Shown here: positions 8,099 to 16,830 of the stretch, in pieces | How positions within the stretch are numbered: the first letter of the stretch is position 1 | Layout: the number at the start of each line of letters is the position of its first letter | From: Paracoccaceae bacterium | GTDB lineage: Bacteria > Pseudomonadota > Alphaproteobacteria > Rhodobacterales > Rhodobacteraceae | DNA: 64,000 nucleotides | Direction: 5' to 3' | Assembly: GCA_013214575.1 (NCBI GenBank) | Contig: JABSSD010000028.1 | Span: forward strand, 37,928-101,927 | Made by a program: the position numbers and the translations under genes | Notes under the pieces: model-generated | The model's database searches: none | Told to the model about the DNA's origin: nothing | What the model saw: only the letters and a program-made list of their open reading frames with translations

Positions 8099-9748
8099 AT
8101 GTCCCAAATACGCTCTGAACTGCTGATGCCCGCGGGTAATCTGCGCAAGTTGAAAATAGCGATCCTCTATGGGGCTGATGCTGTCTATCTGGGCACCCCG
8201 GATTTGTCGCTGCGTACCAAGTCCGAATTCTCGCTTGAGGACGTCATTGAAGGCGTCAATTTCTGCCATCAGCACGGGCGGCGCGCCTATCTGACGCTGA
8301 ACCTGTATTCGCACAACAAAGACATCCCCAAGTTGGAAGAATATATCGACACGGTACGGCAGGTGAAACCTGACGGGCTGATCATCGCCGATCCGGGGGT
8401 GTTTCAATATGTCCGCGAACGGGCGCCGGAAATCCCGCTGCATGTCTCGACCCAGGCCAATATCTGTTCCTGGCTGTCGGTAAAGTTCTGGCAGGGCCAG
8501 GGCGCCGATCTGGCGGTGATGGCGCGTGAGGTCTCGTTCTCCGAGCTGGAAGAAATCCGCGAGAAATGCCCGGACATCAAGCTAGAGGCCTTTGTTCACG
8601 GCGCCATGTGCATGACCTATTCGGGGCGTTGCCTGCTGTCCAACTTCATGGCTGAACGCGGCGCCAATCAGGGCAACTGCGCCAATTCCTGCCGCTGGAA
8701 CTACAAGTTCCACATGCGCATGAAAGACGGCACAGTGCAGGAGCTGATCGTCGATGACAGCAATCGCGACATGTTCGAATTCCTGCTGGAGGAAGGCATG
8801 CGCCCCGGTGAATTCCTGCCCATTCAGGAAGACGAGCGTGGCAGCTATATCCTGAACTCCAAGGATCTGTGCCTGATGCCGAAACTGGACGATTATCTGC
8901 GCATCGGCGTCGATAGCCTGAAGGTCGAAGGACGCGGCAAGTCGGAATATTATGCCGCCGTGGTGGCGCGGGCCTACCGCATGGCGATTGATGACTACTA
9001 CGCCGACCCGGAAAACTGGGATCCCTCAGATTACATGGCCGAGCTGGAAACCGTCGGCAACCGGGGCTACACGCTGGCCTTTCACAAGGGCCGGTTGACC
9101 AACCTGGCGCATGGCTATGAACACACAGCTGCAATTGCCACCTGGGAATATGCCGGCGTGGTGAGTGAAGTGACCGAGGATGCCTTCCTGGTTGAGGTCA
9201 AGAACAAGCTGGAGCCCGGCGACGTGCTGGAAATGGTATCGCCCAAAGCCCGCAACACCATTCTGCTGCGCACCTATGATTACGAGATCGCCGCCACTGG
9301 TGAACGCAAGGACGTGGTGCATGGCTCCACCAAATCGGTAATCCGCCTGCCCTTCTCGCTGTTTGAGCAGGAAGATCAGACTGATCTGCGCAAAAACTTC
9401 CCGGCCTTCACCGTGATCCGCAAGGAACGCGCGCTGACCGATGAGCAGTGGAAGCGTCTGCAACTGGACAAGACCGCTCAGGCGATGGAGATCCGCGACA
9501 GCACCGGTGAAACCGCTTATACCCGCCGTCGCGACGCCTTGGTTGAGGCGATTGATGCAGACACCAACAGCCGCCGCTTCAAAACCAACCGGGTTGGCAC
9601 CCAGGGCTGCTGCGGCAAAGGCTGCAACGGCTGTCTGATCTTTTGGCAGGGCGATGAATATGCGCTGGCGCGCGACATTCTGCTGCATCGCAAGCAGGGC
9701 GAGCAACTCAGCAATGCCGAGGCCAGTGAATTCAAGCTGCCTGCTTAA
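8099..9748 (+). CDS. Peptidase U32 family protein, TrhP/YegQ-like tRNA hydroxylation protein
   Basis: The U32 signature is clear (EAFVHGAMCMTYSGRCLLSN) and the N-terminus MSQIRSELLMPAGNLRKL is TrhP/YegQ-like. In E. coli, TrhP takes part in prephenate-dependent 5-hydroxyuridine formation at tRNA position 34, and most U32 proteins are not true peptidases. At 549 residues this is longer than E. coli YegQ. The extra C-terminal region holds a cysteine cluster C504, C505, C509, C512 (CCGKGCNGC), perhaps for an Fe-S cluster or zinc. It is monocistronic. Confidence 0.88.
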   Translation: MSQIRSELLMPAGNLRKLKIAILYGADAVYLGTPDLSLRTKSEFSLEDVIEGVNFCHQHGRRAYLTLNLYSHNKDIPKLEEYIDTVRQVKPDGLIIADPGVFQYVRERAPEIPLHVSTQANICSWLSVKFWQGQGADLAVMAREVSFSELEEIREKCPDIKLEAFVHGAMCMTYSGRCLLSNFMAERGANQGNCANSCRWNYKFHMRMKDGTVQELIVDDSNRDMFEFLLEEGMRPGEFLPIQEDERGSYILNSKDLCLMPKLDDYLRIGVDSLKVEGRGKSEYYAAVVARAYRMAIDDYYADPENWDPSDYMAELETVGNRGYTLAFHKGRLTNLAHGYEHTAAIATWEYAGVVSEVTEDAFLVEVKNKLEPGDVLEMVSPKARNTILLRTYDYEIAATGERKDVVHGSTKSVIRLPFSLFEQEDQTDLRKNFPAFTVIRKERALTDEQWKRLQLDKTAQAMEIRDSTGETAYTRRRDALVEAIDADTNSRRFKTNRVGTQGCCGKGCNGCLIFWQGDEYALARDILLHRKQGEQLSNAEASEFKLPA

Positions 9749-9778
9749 TCCCTACAAAACCGCCCCTGACCTGTATCC

Positions 9779-9803
9779 GCCGCTCTCATCTGCTGAGAGC
9801 GGC
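9779..9803 (+). terminator. Hairpin downstream of the U32 gene
   Basis: A perfect 10-bp stem (GCCGCTCTCA/TGAGAGCGGC) with a 5-nt loop lies 31 nt after the stop. No T-tract follows, so it may act as a weak terminator or 3'-end stabiliser. Confidence 0.5.
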
Positions 9804-9979
9804 ACGGCCTGACTGCCATTTGTGCCCGGCCTGGCCCCAACTCAGATTGCCCCGCAGCCAGCCATCTTGATTGTTATGCGCGATCATGAGACTAGGCTTG
9901 TGAAGAAATTCTCTGGTCTGGCGTTCGACCCACAACGGCGCAAGGACACCGACAGGCCGACAGAGGAAGAGATCCGGGT

Positions 9980-10345
9980 ATGGAGATTGAACAAATGGCT
10001 GACCCCGAGCGGTTCCCGGACACGGCATTTAAAGACATGGCAGCCAAAGACATGGATGACATGGTGGATAACGCCAAAAGCGCCTCGGATTTTTTGAAAG
10101 CGATCAGCCACGAAGGCCGGCTGAGGATTCTGTGCCATCTGGTGACTGGTGAGAAATCGGTTGCCGAACTGGAAGATCTACTGTCGGCGCGCCAAGCTGC
10201 TGTATCGCAACAATTGTCCCGGCTTCGGCAGGAACAATTGGTCACCACACGCCGCGACGGCAAAACGATCTATTACCGGCTGGCAGACGACCGCTCGCGC
10301 CGCATTCTGCATGTGATCCACGAGATGTTTTGCAACAAAAACTGA
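9980..10345 (+). CDS. ArsR-family regulator, SqrR/BigR-like persulfide sensor
   Basis: This is a 121-residue winged-helix repressor (VAELEDLLSARQAAVSQQLSRLR recognition region, RRDGKTIYYRLAD wing). Two cysteines, C52 in RILC and C118 in EMFC, are 66 residues apart, the same spacing as C41 and C107 of Rhodobacter SqrR, where they form a persulfide-induced bridge that releases DNA. The SqrR assignment therefore rests on the cysteines and their context. The start may be 9980 or the in-frame ATG at 9995. It is followed by a DUF302 gene. No sqr or sulfur-dioxygenase gene is in the window. Confidence 0.82.
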   Translation: MEIEQMADPERFPDTAFKDMAAKDMDDMVDNAKSASDFLKAISHEGRLRILCHLVTGEKSVAELEDLLSARQAAVSQQLSRLRQEQLVTTRRDGKTIYYRLADDRSRRILHVIHEMFCNKN

Positions 10346-10466
10346 TCTATGGCCGCAGCCGCCCGCCCAGCGCGCAAATAGATTTGACCACGGGGCACAC
10401 ACGGCATTGTGACATTCAACAGCCTCCTGTTCTGCCTAAAAAGGGCATGTCTATTGGAGCGAACCG

Positions 10467-10961
10467 ATGATGTTCAGATCTCTTGCCCTTACAGCCCTGC
10501 TTGCCGCCTTTGGTCTCAGTGCCCTACTTGCCCTGCCCGCCATGGGAGACCCCCTGCAACCGCGTGACGGCTGGGTGGTGATGGATACCCAAAAGGGCTT
10601 TGACCAGCTGATCACCGACCTAAAAGCAGCCACCAAGGCGCAGGGCATGGCGGTGGTCACTCAGGCCGGGCCAACCGCTGCCGCCGCCAGGCGCGGCATT
10701 ACCATCCCCGGCAACCGGGTGATCGGTGTTTTCAACAACGACTTTGCCGTCCGTATCCTGGCCACCTCGACCAGTGCAATGATCGAGGCCCCCATTCGGT
10801 TTTATGTGACCGAAAATCCTGACGGACAGGCGACGCTTTCCTACAAAACCCCCAGCCACGTCCTTGCCCCCTACATGAATGAGGGCGGCGGCGAATTGGT
10901 GAAACTGGCGGAGGAGCTGAGCCAGGTGTTTGACGCGATTGCCCGGCAGGCCAGCCGCTAG
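10467..10961 (+). CDS. DUF302 domain-containing secreted protein
   Basis: The 164-residue product has a Sec signal peptide (about residues 1-27, ending PAMG) and a DUF302 domain (GFDQLITDLKAATKAQGMAV, ending near LSQVFDAIARQ). DUF302 function is not established. GGAG lies 7 nt before the ATG. It lies 121 nt after the SqrR-like regulator on the same strand; DUF302 genes near persulfide regulators suggest, but do not prove, a sulfur-stress role. Confidence 0.85.
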   Translation: MMFRSLALTALLAAFGLSALLALPAMGDPLQPRDGWVVMDTQKGFDQLITDLKAATKAQGMAVVTQAGPTAAAARRGITIPGNRVIGVFNNDFAVRILATSTSAMIEAPIRFYVTENPDGQATLSYKTPSHVLAPYMNEGGGELVKLAEELSQVFDAIARQASR

Positions 10962-11053
10962 GCCTGCCAACCCCGGTCACATGGGTGTGAAACCCCTTGC
11001 ACCACCCCGCCAGCTCCGCATTCTCGCAGCAAACGAGAATCGGAGAGCAGATC

Positions 11054-12667
11054 ATGACCCGCCCCACCCGCGCCGCAGATATTCTGGCCCGTCGTCTCTA
11101 TGAGGCCGGCTGCCGCCACGCCTTTGGCATGCCCGGCGGCGAAGTGCTGACCCTGGTGGATGCCCTCCAGACAGCTGGCATTACCTTTCACCTGGCCAAA
11201 CACGAAAACTGCGCGGGTTTCATGGGGGAAGCCGTGCACCACAGCGACGGCGCCCCGGCCATCCTGGTGGCCACTCTGGGCCCCGGCGCGCTGAACGGGG
11301 TCAATGTGGTGGCCAACGCGCATCAGGACCGGGTGCCGATGCTGGTACTCACCGGCTGTGTCGATGAAGCCGAGCAGCAGAACTATACCCATCAGGTGCT
11401 CGACCACCGGGCGGTGTTTGCGCCGATCACCAAGGCCAGCTTTCGCCTGAACGCTGAAACCGCCGATCTGATCGCTGACAAGGCCATCGCCATAGCCACC
11501 GAACAGCGCAACGGCCCGGTTCACATCGATATACCAATCTCGGTGGCTGACAGCGCCGCCACAGATCGCAACATCCGCCGCGCGCCTGCAAGTGACACCG
11601 TGCCAAGCGGCGCTGACCTGGCGCAGGCGCGTGACTGGCTGGCCGCGGCTGTACGGCCGATCGCGGTGATCGGCCTGGACGGCGTCCAGCAACAGGCCGG
11701 GCCCGCAATCCAGCGCTTTCTGGAGACCCACCAGATCCCCTTTGTCACCAGCTACAAGGCCAAGGGCATTATCGCCGAAAGCCATCCGCTGTGTCTCGGC
11801 GGTGGCGGGCTTTCTCCGCTGGCCGACAGCCACCTCCTGCCACTGTTGCGGGCCGCAGATCTGGTGATTTGCATCGGTTATGATCCCATCGAAATGCGCC
11901 CCGGCTGGCGCGATGTCTGGGATGTGAGCCGCCAACAGGTCATCGACATCGCCCCTGAACCCAACCTGCACTATATGCATCAGGGCGGCTTGAACCTGCT
12001 CACCAGTATCGCCCCCACCCTTGCTTCGCTGTCCGATGGGCTGCCCCCCCGCGCAACCTGGCCAGACAAGCAGCCCCAGAGCGCCCAAATGGCGCTGGCC
12101 AAGGCCTTTCCGGTGAGCGACGACTGGGGCCCTGCGGCGGTGATATCCGAGACCCGCGCGGTAATGCCCGCCGAGACGCTGGCCAGCGCCGACAGTGGCG
12201 CCCATCGCATTTTGCTGTCGCAGATGTGGGGCTGCCATGAGCCCCGCGGGCTGATCCAGTCGTCGGGGCTCTGCACCATGGGCTGCGCGGTGCCGATGGC
12301 CATTGGCCGCAAACTGGCGCAGCCCGAGCGCCCGGTGATCAGCTTTTCCGGCGATGCCGGCTTTCTGATGGTGGCCGGAGAACTGGCCACAGCAGCCGAG
12401 ATGCAACTGGCGCCGATCTTTCTGGTGTTTGTCGATGCCAGCCTGGCCTTGATCGAGCTGAAGCAACGCCAGCGCCAGCTGGCCAACGCGGCCGTTGACT
12501 TTGGCCGCCATGATTTTGCCGCCATCGGGCGCGCCTTTGGCGGTAACGGGGTGACGGTTCGCAACCGGCAACAGTTGCGCGTCGCCTTGACTGATGCCAT
12601 GACGGCACAAAGCTTCACCGTTATTGCAGCTGAAATCGAACCAGGAGGCTATGATGGTCGGATCTAA
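11054..12667 (+). CDS. Thiamine-diphosphate-dependent enzyme, acetolactate synthase-like
   Basis: The 537-residue enzyme has the three-domain layout of the ThDP decarboxylase/ligase family. The catalytic glutamate E51 sits in AKHENCAGFMG. The cofactor motif begins GDAGF at G433-D434, but the usual Asn metal ligand about 27 residues on is Asp461 (FVDASLALI), as in some acetolactate synthases. GGAGA precedes the ATG at 11054. It overlaps the following CoA-transferase gene by 14 nt, so the pair probably acts on one CoA thioester, for example as a 2-hydroxyacyl-CoA lyase or oxalyl-CoA decarboxylase-like step. The substrate is unknown. Confidence 0.85.
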   Translation: MTRPTRAADILARRLYEAGCRHAFGMPGGEVLTLVDALQTAGITFHLAKHENCAGFMGEAVHHSDGAPAILVATLGPGALNGVNVVANAHQDRVPMLVLTGCVDEAEQQNYTHQVLDHRAVFAPITKASFRLNAETADLIADKAIAIATEQRNGPVHIDIPISVADSAATDRNIRRAPASDTVPSGADLAQARDWLAAAVRPIAVIGLDGVQQQAGPAIQRFLETHQIPFVTSYKAKGIIAESHPLCLGGGGLSPLADSHLLPLLRAADLVICIGYDPIEMRPGWRDVWDVSRQQVIDIAPEPNLHYMHQGGLNLLTSIAPTLASLSDGLPPRATWPDKQPQSAQMALAKAFPVSDDWGPAAVISETRAVMPAETLASADSGAHRILLSQMWGCHEPRGLIQSSGLCTMGCAVPMAIGRKLAQPERPVISFSGDAGFLMVAGELATAAEMQLAPIFLVFVDASLALIELKQRQRQLANAAVDFGRHDFAAIGRAFGGNGVTVRNRQQLRVALTDAMTAQSFTVIAAEIEPGGYDGRI

Positions 12668-13850
12668 ACCACTCCCACACGGCGCACTTAAGGGAGTCAA
12701 AGTTCTTGACCTGTCCCGTATTCTGGCAGGACCAACCTGCACCCAGCTGCTGGGCGATCTTGGCGCCACGGTGATCAAGGTGGAAAACCCCAAATCCGGT
12801 GGCGATGATACCCGCCAGTGGGGGCCTCCCTATGTCACCGATACCGATGGCAATGACACCGATATGTCGGCCTATTTCATGTCCGCCAACCGCAACAAAC
12901 GCTCGGTGGCGATTGATATCGCCACCGCTGAGGGCCAGCAGGTCATTCTGCGGATGGCAGCACAGGCGGATATCCTGATCGAGAACTTCAAACCCGGCGG
13001 GCTGAAGAAATACGGGCTGGATTATGCCAGCCTGAAGGAAAAGCTGCCCGGGCTGATCTACTGTTCGATCTCGGGCTATGGGCAGACCGGCCCACATGCG
13101 TCAAAACCCGGCTATGATCTGATGGCACAGGGCTATGGCGGCATCATGTCGCTGACCGGTGAGCCGGACGGCGCGCCGATGAAGGTTGGCGTTGGCATCG
13201 CCGACGTGATGTGCGGCATGTATGCCACCGTGGGCATTCTGGCGGCGCTGCGCCACCAGCAACAGACCGGCGAGGGCCAGCAGGTCGATGTGGCGCTGGT
13301 CGACAGTCAGATCGCCTGGCTGATCAGCGAAGGCACCAACTATCTGACCTCGGGCCAGCTTCCCGAACGGCGCGGCAATGGTCACCCCAACATCATGCCC
13401 TACGGTCTGTACCAGAGCACCGACGGCCATGTCATTCTGGCGGTCGGCAATGACAGCCAGTTTACCCGCTTCATGGACTTCCTCGGGCTGGCTGGTCTGG
13501 CCGAAGACCCCCGGTTCTCCAGCAATCCGGGCCGCCTGCAAAACCGCGAGGCGCTGGATGACATCCTGATCCCGGCGATGAAACGGTTCAGCACTTTGGA
13601 CATCATCAAGGGGCTAGAAGCCCGCAAGGTGCCGGTTGGGCCGGTGCAGGATCTGCAACAGGTGTTTGCCTCGGATCAGGTGGCAGCCCGCAACATGAAG
13701 ATCGAGATGCAGAGCGAGGCCGGGCCGGTGTCTCTGATCGGCAATCCGCTCAACTTCTCCCGCACTCCGGTGACTTACCGCCTGGCGCCGCGCAGCTGCG
13801 GCGCCGACAGCGACGAGATCCTGTCGGCGGAGGCCCCCTTCGAGATCTGA
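12654..13850 (+). CDS. Class III CoA-transferase (CaiB/BaiF family)
   Basis: This 398-residue enzyme would move CoA between carboxylic acids. It shows family motifs LDLSRILAGPTCTQLLGDLGA, the NRNKRSVAIDI segment, LIENFKPGGLKKYGLDY, the presumed catalytic D155 (KPGYDLMAQG) and ISGYGQTGP. The ATG at 12654 is preferred to 12651 because AGGAGG ends 5 nt before it. It overlaps the ThDP enzyme gene, which suggests coupled translation and a shared pathway. The pair recalls frc/oxc of oxalate catabolism, but the partner is not a typical Oxc. Confidence 0.92.
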   Translation: MVGSKPLPHGALKGVKVLDLSRILAGPTCTQLLGDLGATVIKVENPKSGGDDTRQWGPPYVTDTDGNDTDMSAYFMSANRNKRSVAIDIATAEGQQVILRMAAQADILIENFKPGGLKKYGLDYASLKEKLPGLIYCSISGYGQTGPHASKPGYDLMAQGYGGIMSLTGEPDGAPMKVGVGIADVMCGMYATVGILAALRHQQQTGEGQQVDVALVDSQIAWLISEGTNYLTSGQLPERRGNGHPNIMPYGLYQSTDGHVILAVGNDSQFTRFMDFLGLAGLAEDPRFSSNPGRLQNREALDDILIPAMKRFSTLDIIKGLEARKVPVGPVQDLQQVFASDQVAARNMKIEMQSEAGPVSLIGNPLNFSRTPVTYRLAPRSCGADSDEILSAEAPFEI

Positions 13851-14121
13851 CCGCGCCAGCGCTGGCCAGATACCGACCAGACAAGACCAGCCAAGTGTTA
13901 CAGAAATGACCAATGCCAAGTCCCTTCCCCGCCTGCAATCGGGGGAGCGATGCCGCATTTGCGGAAAACCACACAGAATTATAGTCCCTTCATTGCAATT
14001 CCCGGCTCTGCACACACGTCCCTTCACCAATGCGAGAGGTGCCGTCGCGCGACGCAATCTCATGGCTTAGTGTCATGCCAGACAACGGTAAAACCTTTTA
14101 GCGCAAGAATGGATCCCCAGT

Positions 14122-15483
14122 ATGCAAGATATCTTTGGCCAAGACACCAGCCTGACAGATGCTGCTGCATTGCGCGATTGGAACGCCGTACAAATGGGCG
14201 TTCTGGCCCATGCGGCCACCACTCCGACACATCTTGCGGCACTGCTGTCTGCGGCACCGGGTTTTGCGCTGGGTCAGGCCTGCAAGGGCCTGTTCTACCT
14301 GCTGATGGGACGCTCGGAACTGATCGCCACCGCCCGCGAGGCACTGATCGCCGCCAGCGCGCATTTTGACACTGCCCTGCCCCGTGAACGCCATTACATC
14401 GCAGCGCTGGAGATCTGGCTGGCCGGGCAGCCCTCGGCGGCCATAGCCCAGTTGGAACAGGTGTTGCGCAGCCATCCCCAGGATGCGCTGGCGATGAAGC
14501 TGAGCCATTCCATCCGCTTTGTGCTGGGCGATATCACCGGCATGCGCCGCTCCATCGAGCGGCTGCTGCCAGCCTATGGCACCGACCATGCCGGGCACGG
14601 CTATCTGCTGGGCTGTCACGCCTTTACCCTAGAGGAAACCGGGAATTATAAAAAGGCCGAGATTATCGGTCGCCAGGCCCTGTGGACAGCGCCCGATGAT
14701 GCCTGGGGATTGCATGCGGTGGCGCATGTGCATGAGATGACCGGCAACGCCCAGGCCGGGCTGGACTGGCTGCAGGGCCGCGAGTCGGCCTGGTCGCATT
14801 GCAACAACTTCCGCTATCACGTCTGGTGGCACAAGGCGCTGATGCATCTGGACCTGGGGCAGATTGATCAGGTGTTTGATCTGTATGACCACGAGATCCG
14901 CTGCGATAAAACCGATGACTACCGCGATATCTCAAACAGCACCTCGCTGCTGATGCGACTGGAGTTGAATGGTGCCAATGTGGGCGACCGCTGGGAGGAA
15001 CTGGCAGAGCTGGCCGCCAACCGAACCGAAGACGGCAGTCTGATTTTTGCCGACCTGCATTATCTGCTGGCGCTTGCAGGGCACAACCGCAAAGAGGCCA
15101 CCAGCCGCCTGGTGCAACGCATTCATAGCGACGCGCAGACCCGCACGGACGAGGCAGGCCAGCGGATGGCAAATCCCGGCTGTGCCGCGGCGCTTGGACT
15201 AGAGGCCTTTGGCGAGGGCGATTATGCCGGGGCATTTGCCAATCTGTCGCAGGCGCGCAAATCCATGTGGATGGCGGGCGGCAGCAACGCCCAGCGCGAT
15301 GTCTTTGAACGCATCACCATCGATTCTGGCCTGCGCGCCGGACAGTTGGACGCGGTCGAGGCCATTCTGGATGATCGCCAGGCATACTGTGGTGGCAATG
15401 AGGGCAATTACGCATTGGCCCGCCGTGAGGTGATTGCCGAAATGCGCGGCAGTGCCGCCAGCCACAGCGTGCCGGCCCAATAA
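14122..15483 (+). CDS. Tetratricopeptide repeat protein, TTC38-like
   Basis: The 453-residue protein consists of helical repeat units, including the TTC38 hallmark HAVAHVHEMTGN about residue 195 and the DAWGLH segment before it. No signal peptide or catalytic motif is visible, so it is probably a cytoplasmic scaffold of unknown role. It lies 66 nt upstream of opgC on the same strand and might be co-transcribed with the glucan genes. Its own 271-nt upstream gap shows no clear promoter by eye. Confidence 0.85.
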   Translation: MQDIFGQDTSLTDAAALRDWNAVQMGVLAHAATTPTHLAALLSAAPGFALGQACKGLFYLLMGRSELIATAREALIAASAHFDTALPRERHYIAALEIWLAGQPSAAIAQLEQVLRSHPQDALAMKLSHSIRFVLGDITGMRRSIERLLPAYGTDHAGHGYLLGCHAFTLEETGNYKKAEIIGRQALWTAPDDAWGLHAVAHVHEMTGNAQAGLDWLQGRESAWSHCNNFRYHVWWHKALMHLDLGQIDQVFDLYDHEIRCDKTDDYRDISNSTSLLMRLELNGANVGDRWEELAELAANRTEDGSLIFADLHYLLALAGHNRKEATSRLVQRIHSDAQTRTDEAGQRMANPGCAAALGLEAFGEGDYAGAFANLSQARKSMWMAGGSNAQRDVFERITIDSGLRAGQLDAVEAILDDRQAYCGGNEGNYALARREVIAEMRGSAASHSVPAQ

Positions 15484-15549
15484 CCGCCGATTGACCGCCG
15501 ATTACCCACAGAATACCCGCAGACCCACTCAGGAAGGCAATGAACTGAA

Positions 15550-16830
15550 ATGGTGACGATTGTGCCTCAACCAGACAGCCAGCTCAGCGCCCAGCCCAGC
15601 CCAGCCGCCAATCAGGCTGCGGCTCCGGCCCAGACTCCAGTGCAGGCACCAGTGCGCATCCGTGATCCCCGGCTCGACTTTTACCGTGGCATTGCCATGT
15701 TCATCATCCTGACCGCGCATATCCCCGGCAATCGCTGGACCGGCTGGATTCCCGCCCGGTTTGGCTTTTCCGACGCCACCGAGATCTTTGTGTTCTGCTC
15801 CGGCATGGCCTCGGCGATTGCCTTTGGCGGCTCTTACGGGCGCATGGGCTGGCGCCTGGGGTCTGCCCGTGTGGGTTACCGTGTCTGGCAGGTGTTCTGG
15901 GCCCATATCGGGCTGTTCTTCTTTATCGCCATGATGATGGCGGCGCTGGATACCTATGGCGGCTTTGAAAAAAGCTATGCCAATTCGCTGAACCTGGGCC
16001 ATTTCTTTAACGACACCATGCCGCAACTGGTGGGGCTGTTCACTCTGCGCTATGTGCCAAATTATTTCGACATACTGCCGATGTATCTGGTGGTGCTGGC
16101 GCTGATGCCACTGATGATGGCGATGGAAAAGATCGGCCTCTGGGCGGTGGCGGCGACATCGCTGGTGATCTGGCTCGCCGCCAACCCCTATGTCATCGGC
16201 CTGGGCCCGGATGGGCTGGCGCTACCGGCCGAGCCCTGGTCCGAGCGCAAGTGGTTCTTCAACCCTTTTGGCTGGCAATTGCTGTTCTTTACCGGCTTCG
16301 CCTTCATGAAAGGCTGGCTGCCCAAGCCACCGGTGTCAAAAGCTCTGATCGCCCTGGCCATTGGCTTTGTAGTGCTGTCGGCCCCGTTTGGCGCCTGGAA
16401 AGTGTTTCTCTGGGTGCAGGCCTGGAATCAGGATCTGGCTGATGCCATCCGCCCGGTATGGTCGCTGACCAAGGAGTGGCGCAACAAAAGCGACTTTGGC
16501 CTGCTGCGGTTTGCCCATTTCCTGTCACTGGCCTATCTTGGCTGGGTGATTGCCGGTGACGGCGGCAAACGGCTGATCGCTTCGGGGCACTCCCTGGGGG
16601 CGCGGATCTGGGCGCTGCTGCTGAAGCTGATCACCAAGGTCGGCCAGCAATCATTGGCAGTGTTTGTGGTGTCGATGGCGCTGGCCCGGGTGATCGGCTT
16701 TGTGCTGGACCAGACCGGTCGCGCCGTCACCACCACGGCACTTGCCAATCTCACTGGTTATGGCCTGATCATCCTGGTGGCCTTCGGTGCCGCCTGGTTC
16801 AAATCGCAACCCTGGAGAGCGAAACGATGA
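15550..16830 (+). CDS. opgC: OpgC family membrane protein (periplasmic glucan succinylation)
   Basis: A 426-residue acyltransferase-3-like membrane protein with about ten hydrophobic segments and the OpgC N-terminus (RDPRLDFYRGIAMFIILTAH, SDATEIFVFCSGMASAIAFG). OpgC adds succinyl groups to osmoregulated periplasmic glucans. A proline/alanine-rich leader (residues 10-35) precedes the first membrane helix. It overlaps opgG by 4 nt. A three-codon frame ATG-AAC-TGA (15540-15548) sits between the AGGA ribosome site and this ATG. Confidence 0.88.
   Translation: MVTIVPQPDSQLSAQPSPAANQAAAPAQTPVQAPVRIRDPRLDFYRGIAMFIILTAHIPGNRWTGWIPARFGFSDATEIFVFCSGMASAIAFGGSYGRMGWRLGSARVGYRVWQVFWAHIGLFFFIAMMMAALDTYGGFEKSYANSLNLGHFFNDTMPQLVGLFTLRYVPNYFDILPMYLVVLALMPLMMAMEKIGLWAVAATSLVIWLAANPYVIGLGPDGLALPAEPWSERKWFFNPFGWQLLFFTGFAFMKGWLPKPPVSKALIALAIGFVVLSAPFGAWKVFLWVQAWNQDLADAIRPVWSLTKEWRNKSDFGLLRFAHFLSLAYLGWVIAGDGGKRLIASGHSLGARIWALLLKLITKVGQQSLAVFVVSMALARVIGFVLDQTGRAVTTTALANLTGYGLIILVAFGAAWFKSQPWRAKR

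Noticed and set aside
10958..12793. Minus-strand 611-aa frame opposite the ThDP enzyme
   Set aside because: Antisense of a gene with intact catalytic motifs; the translation is Gly/Ala/His-rich and unlike any family.
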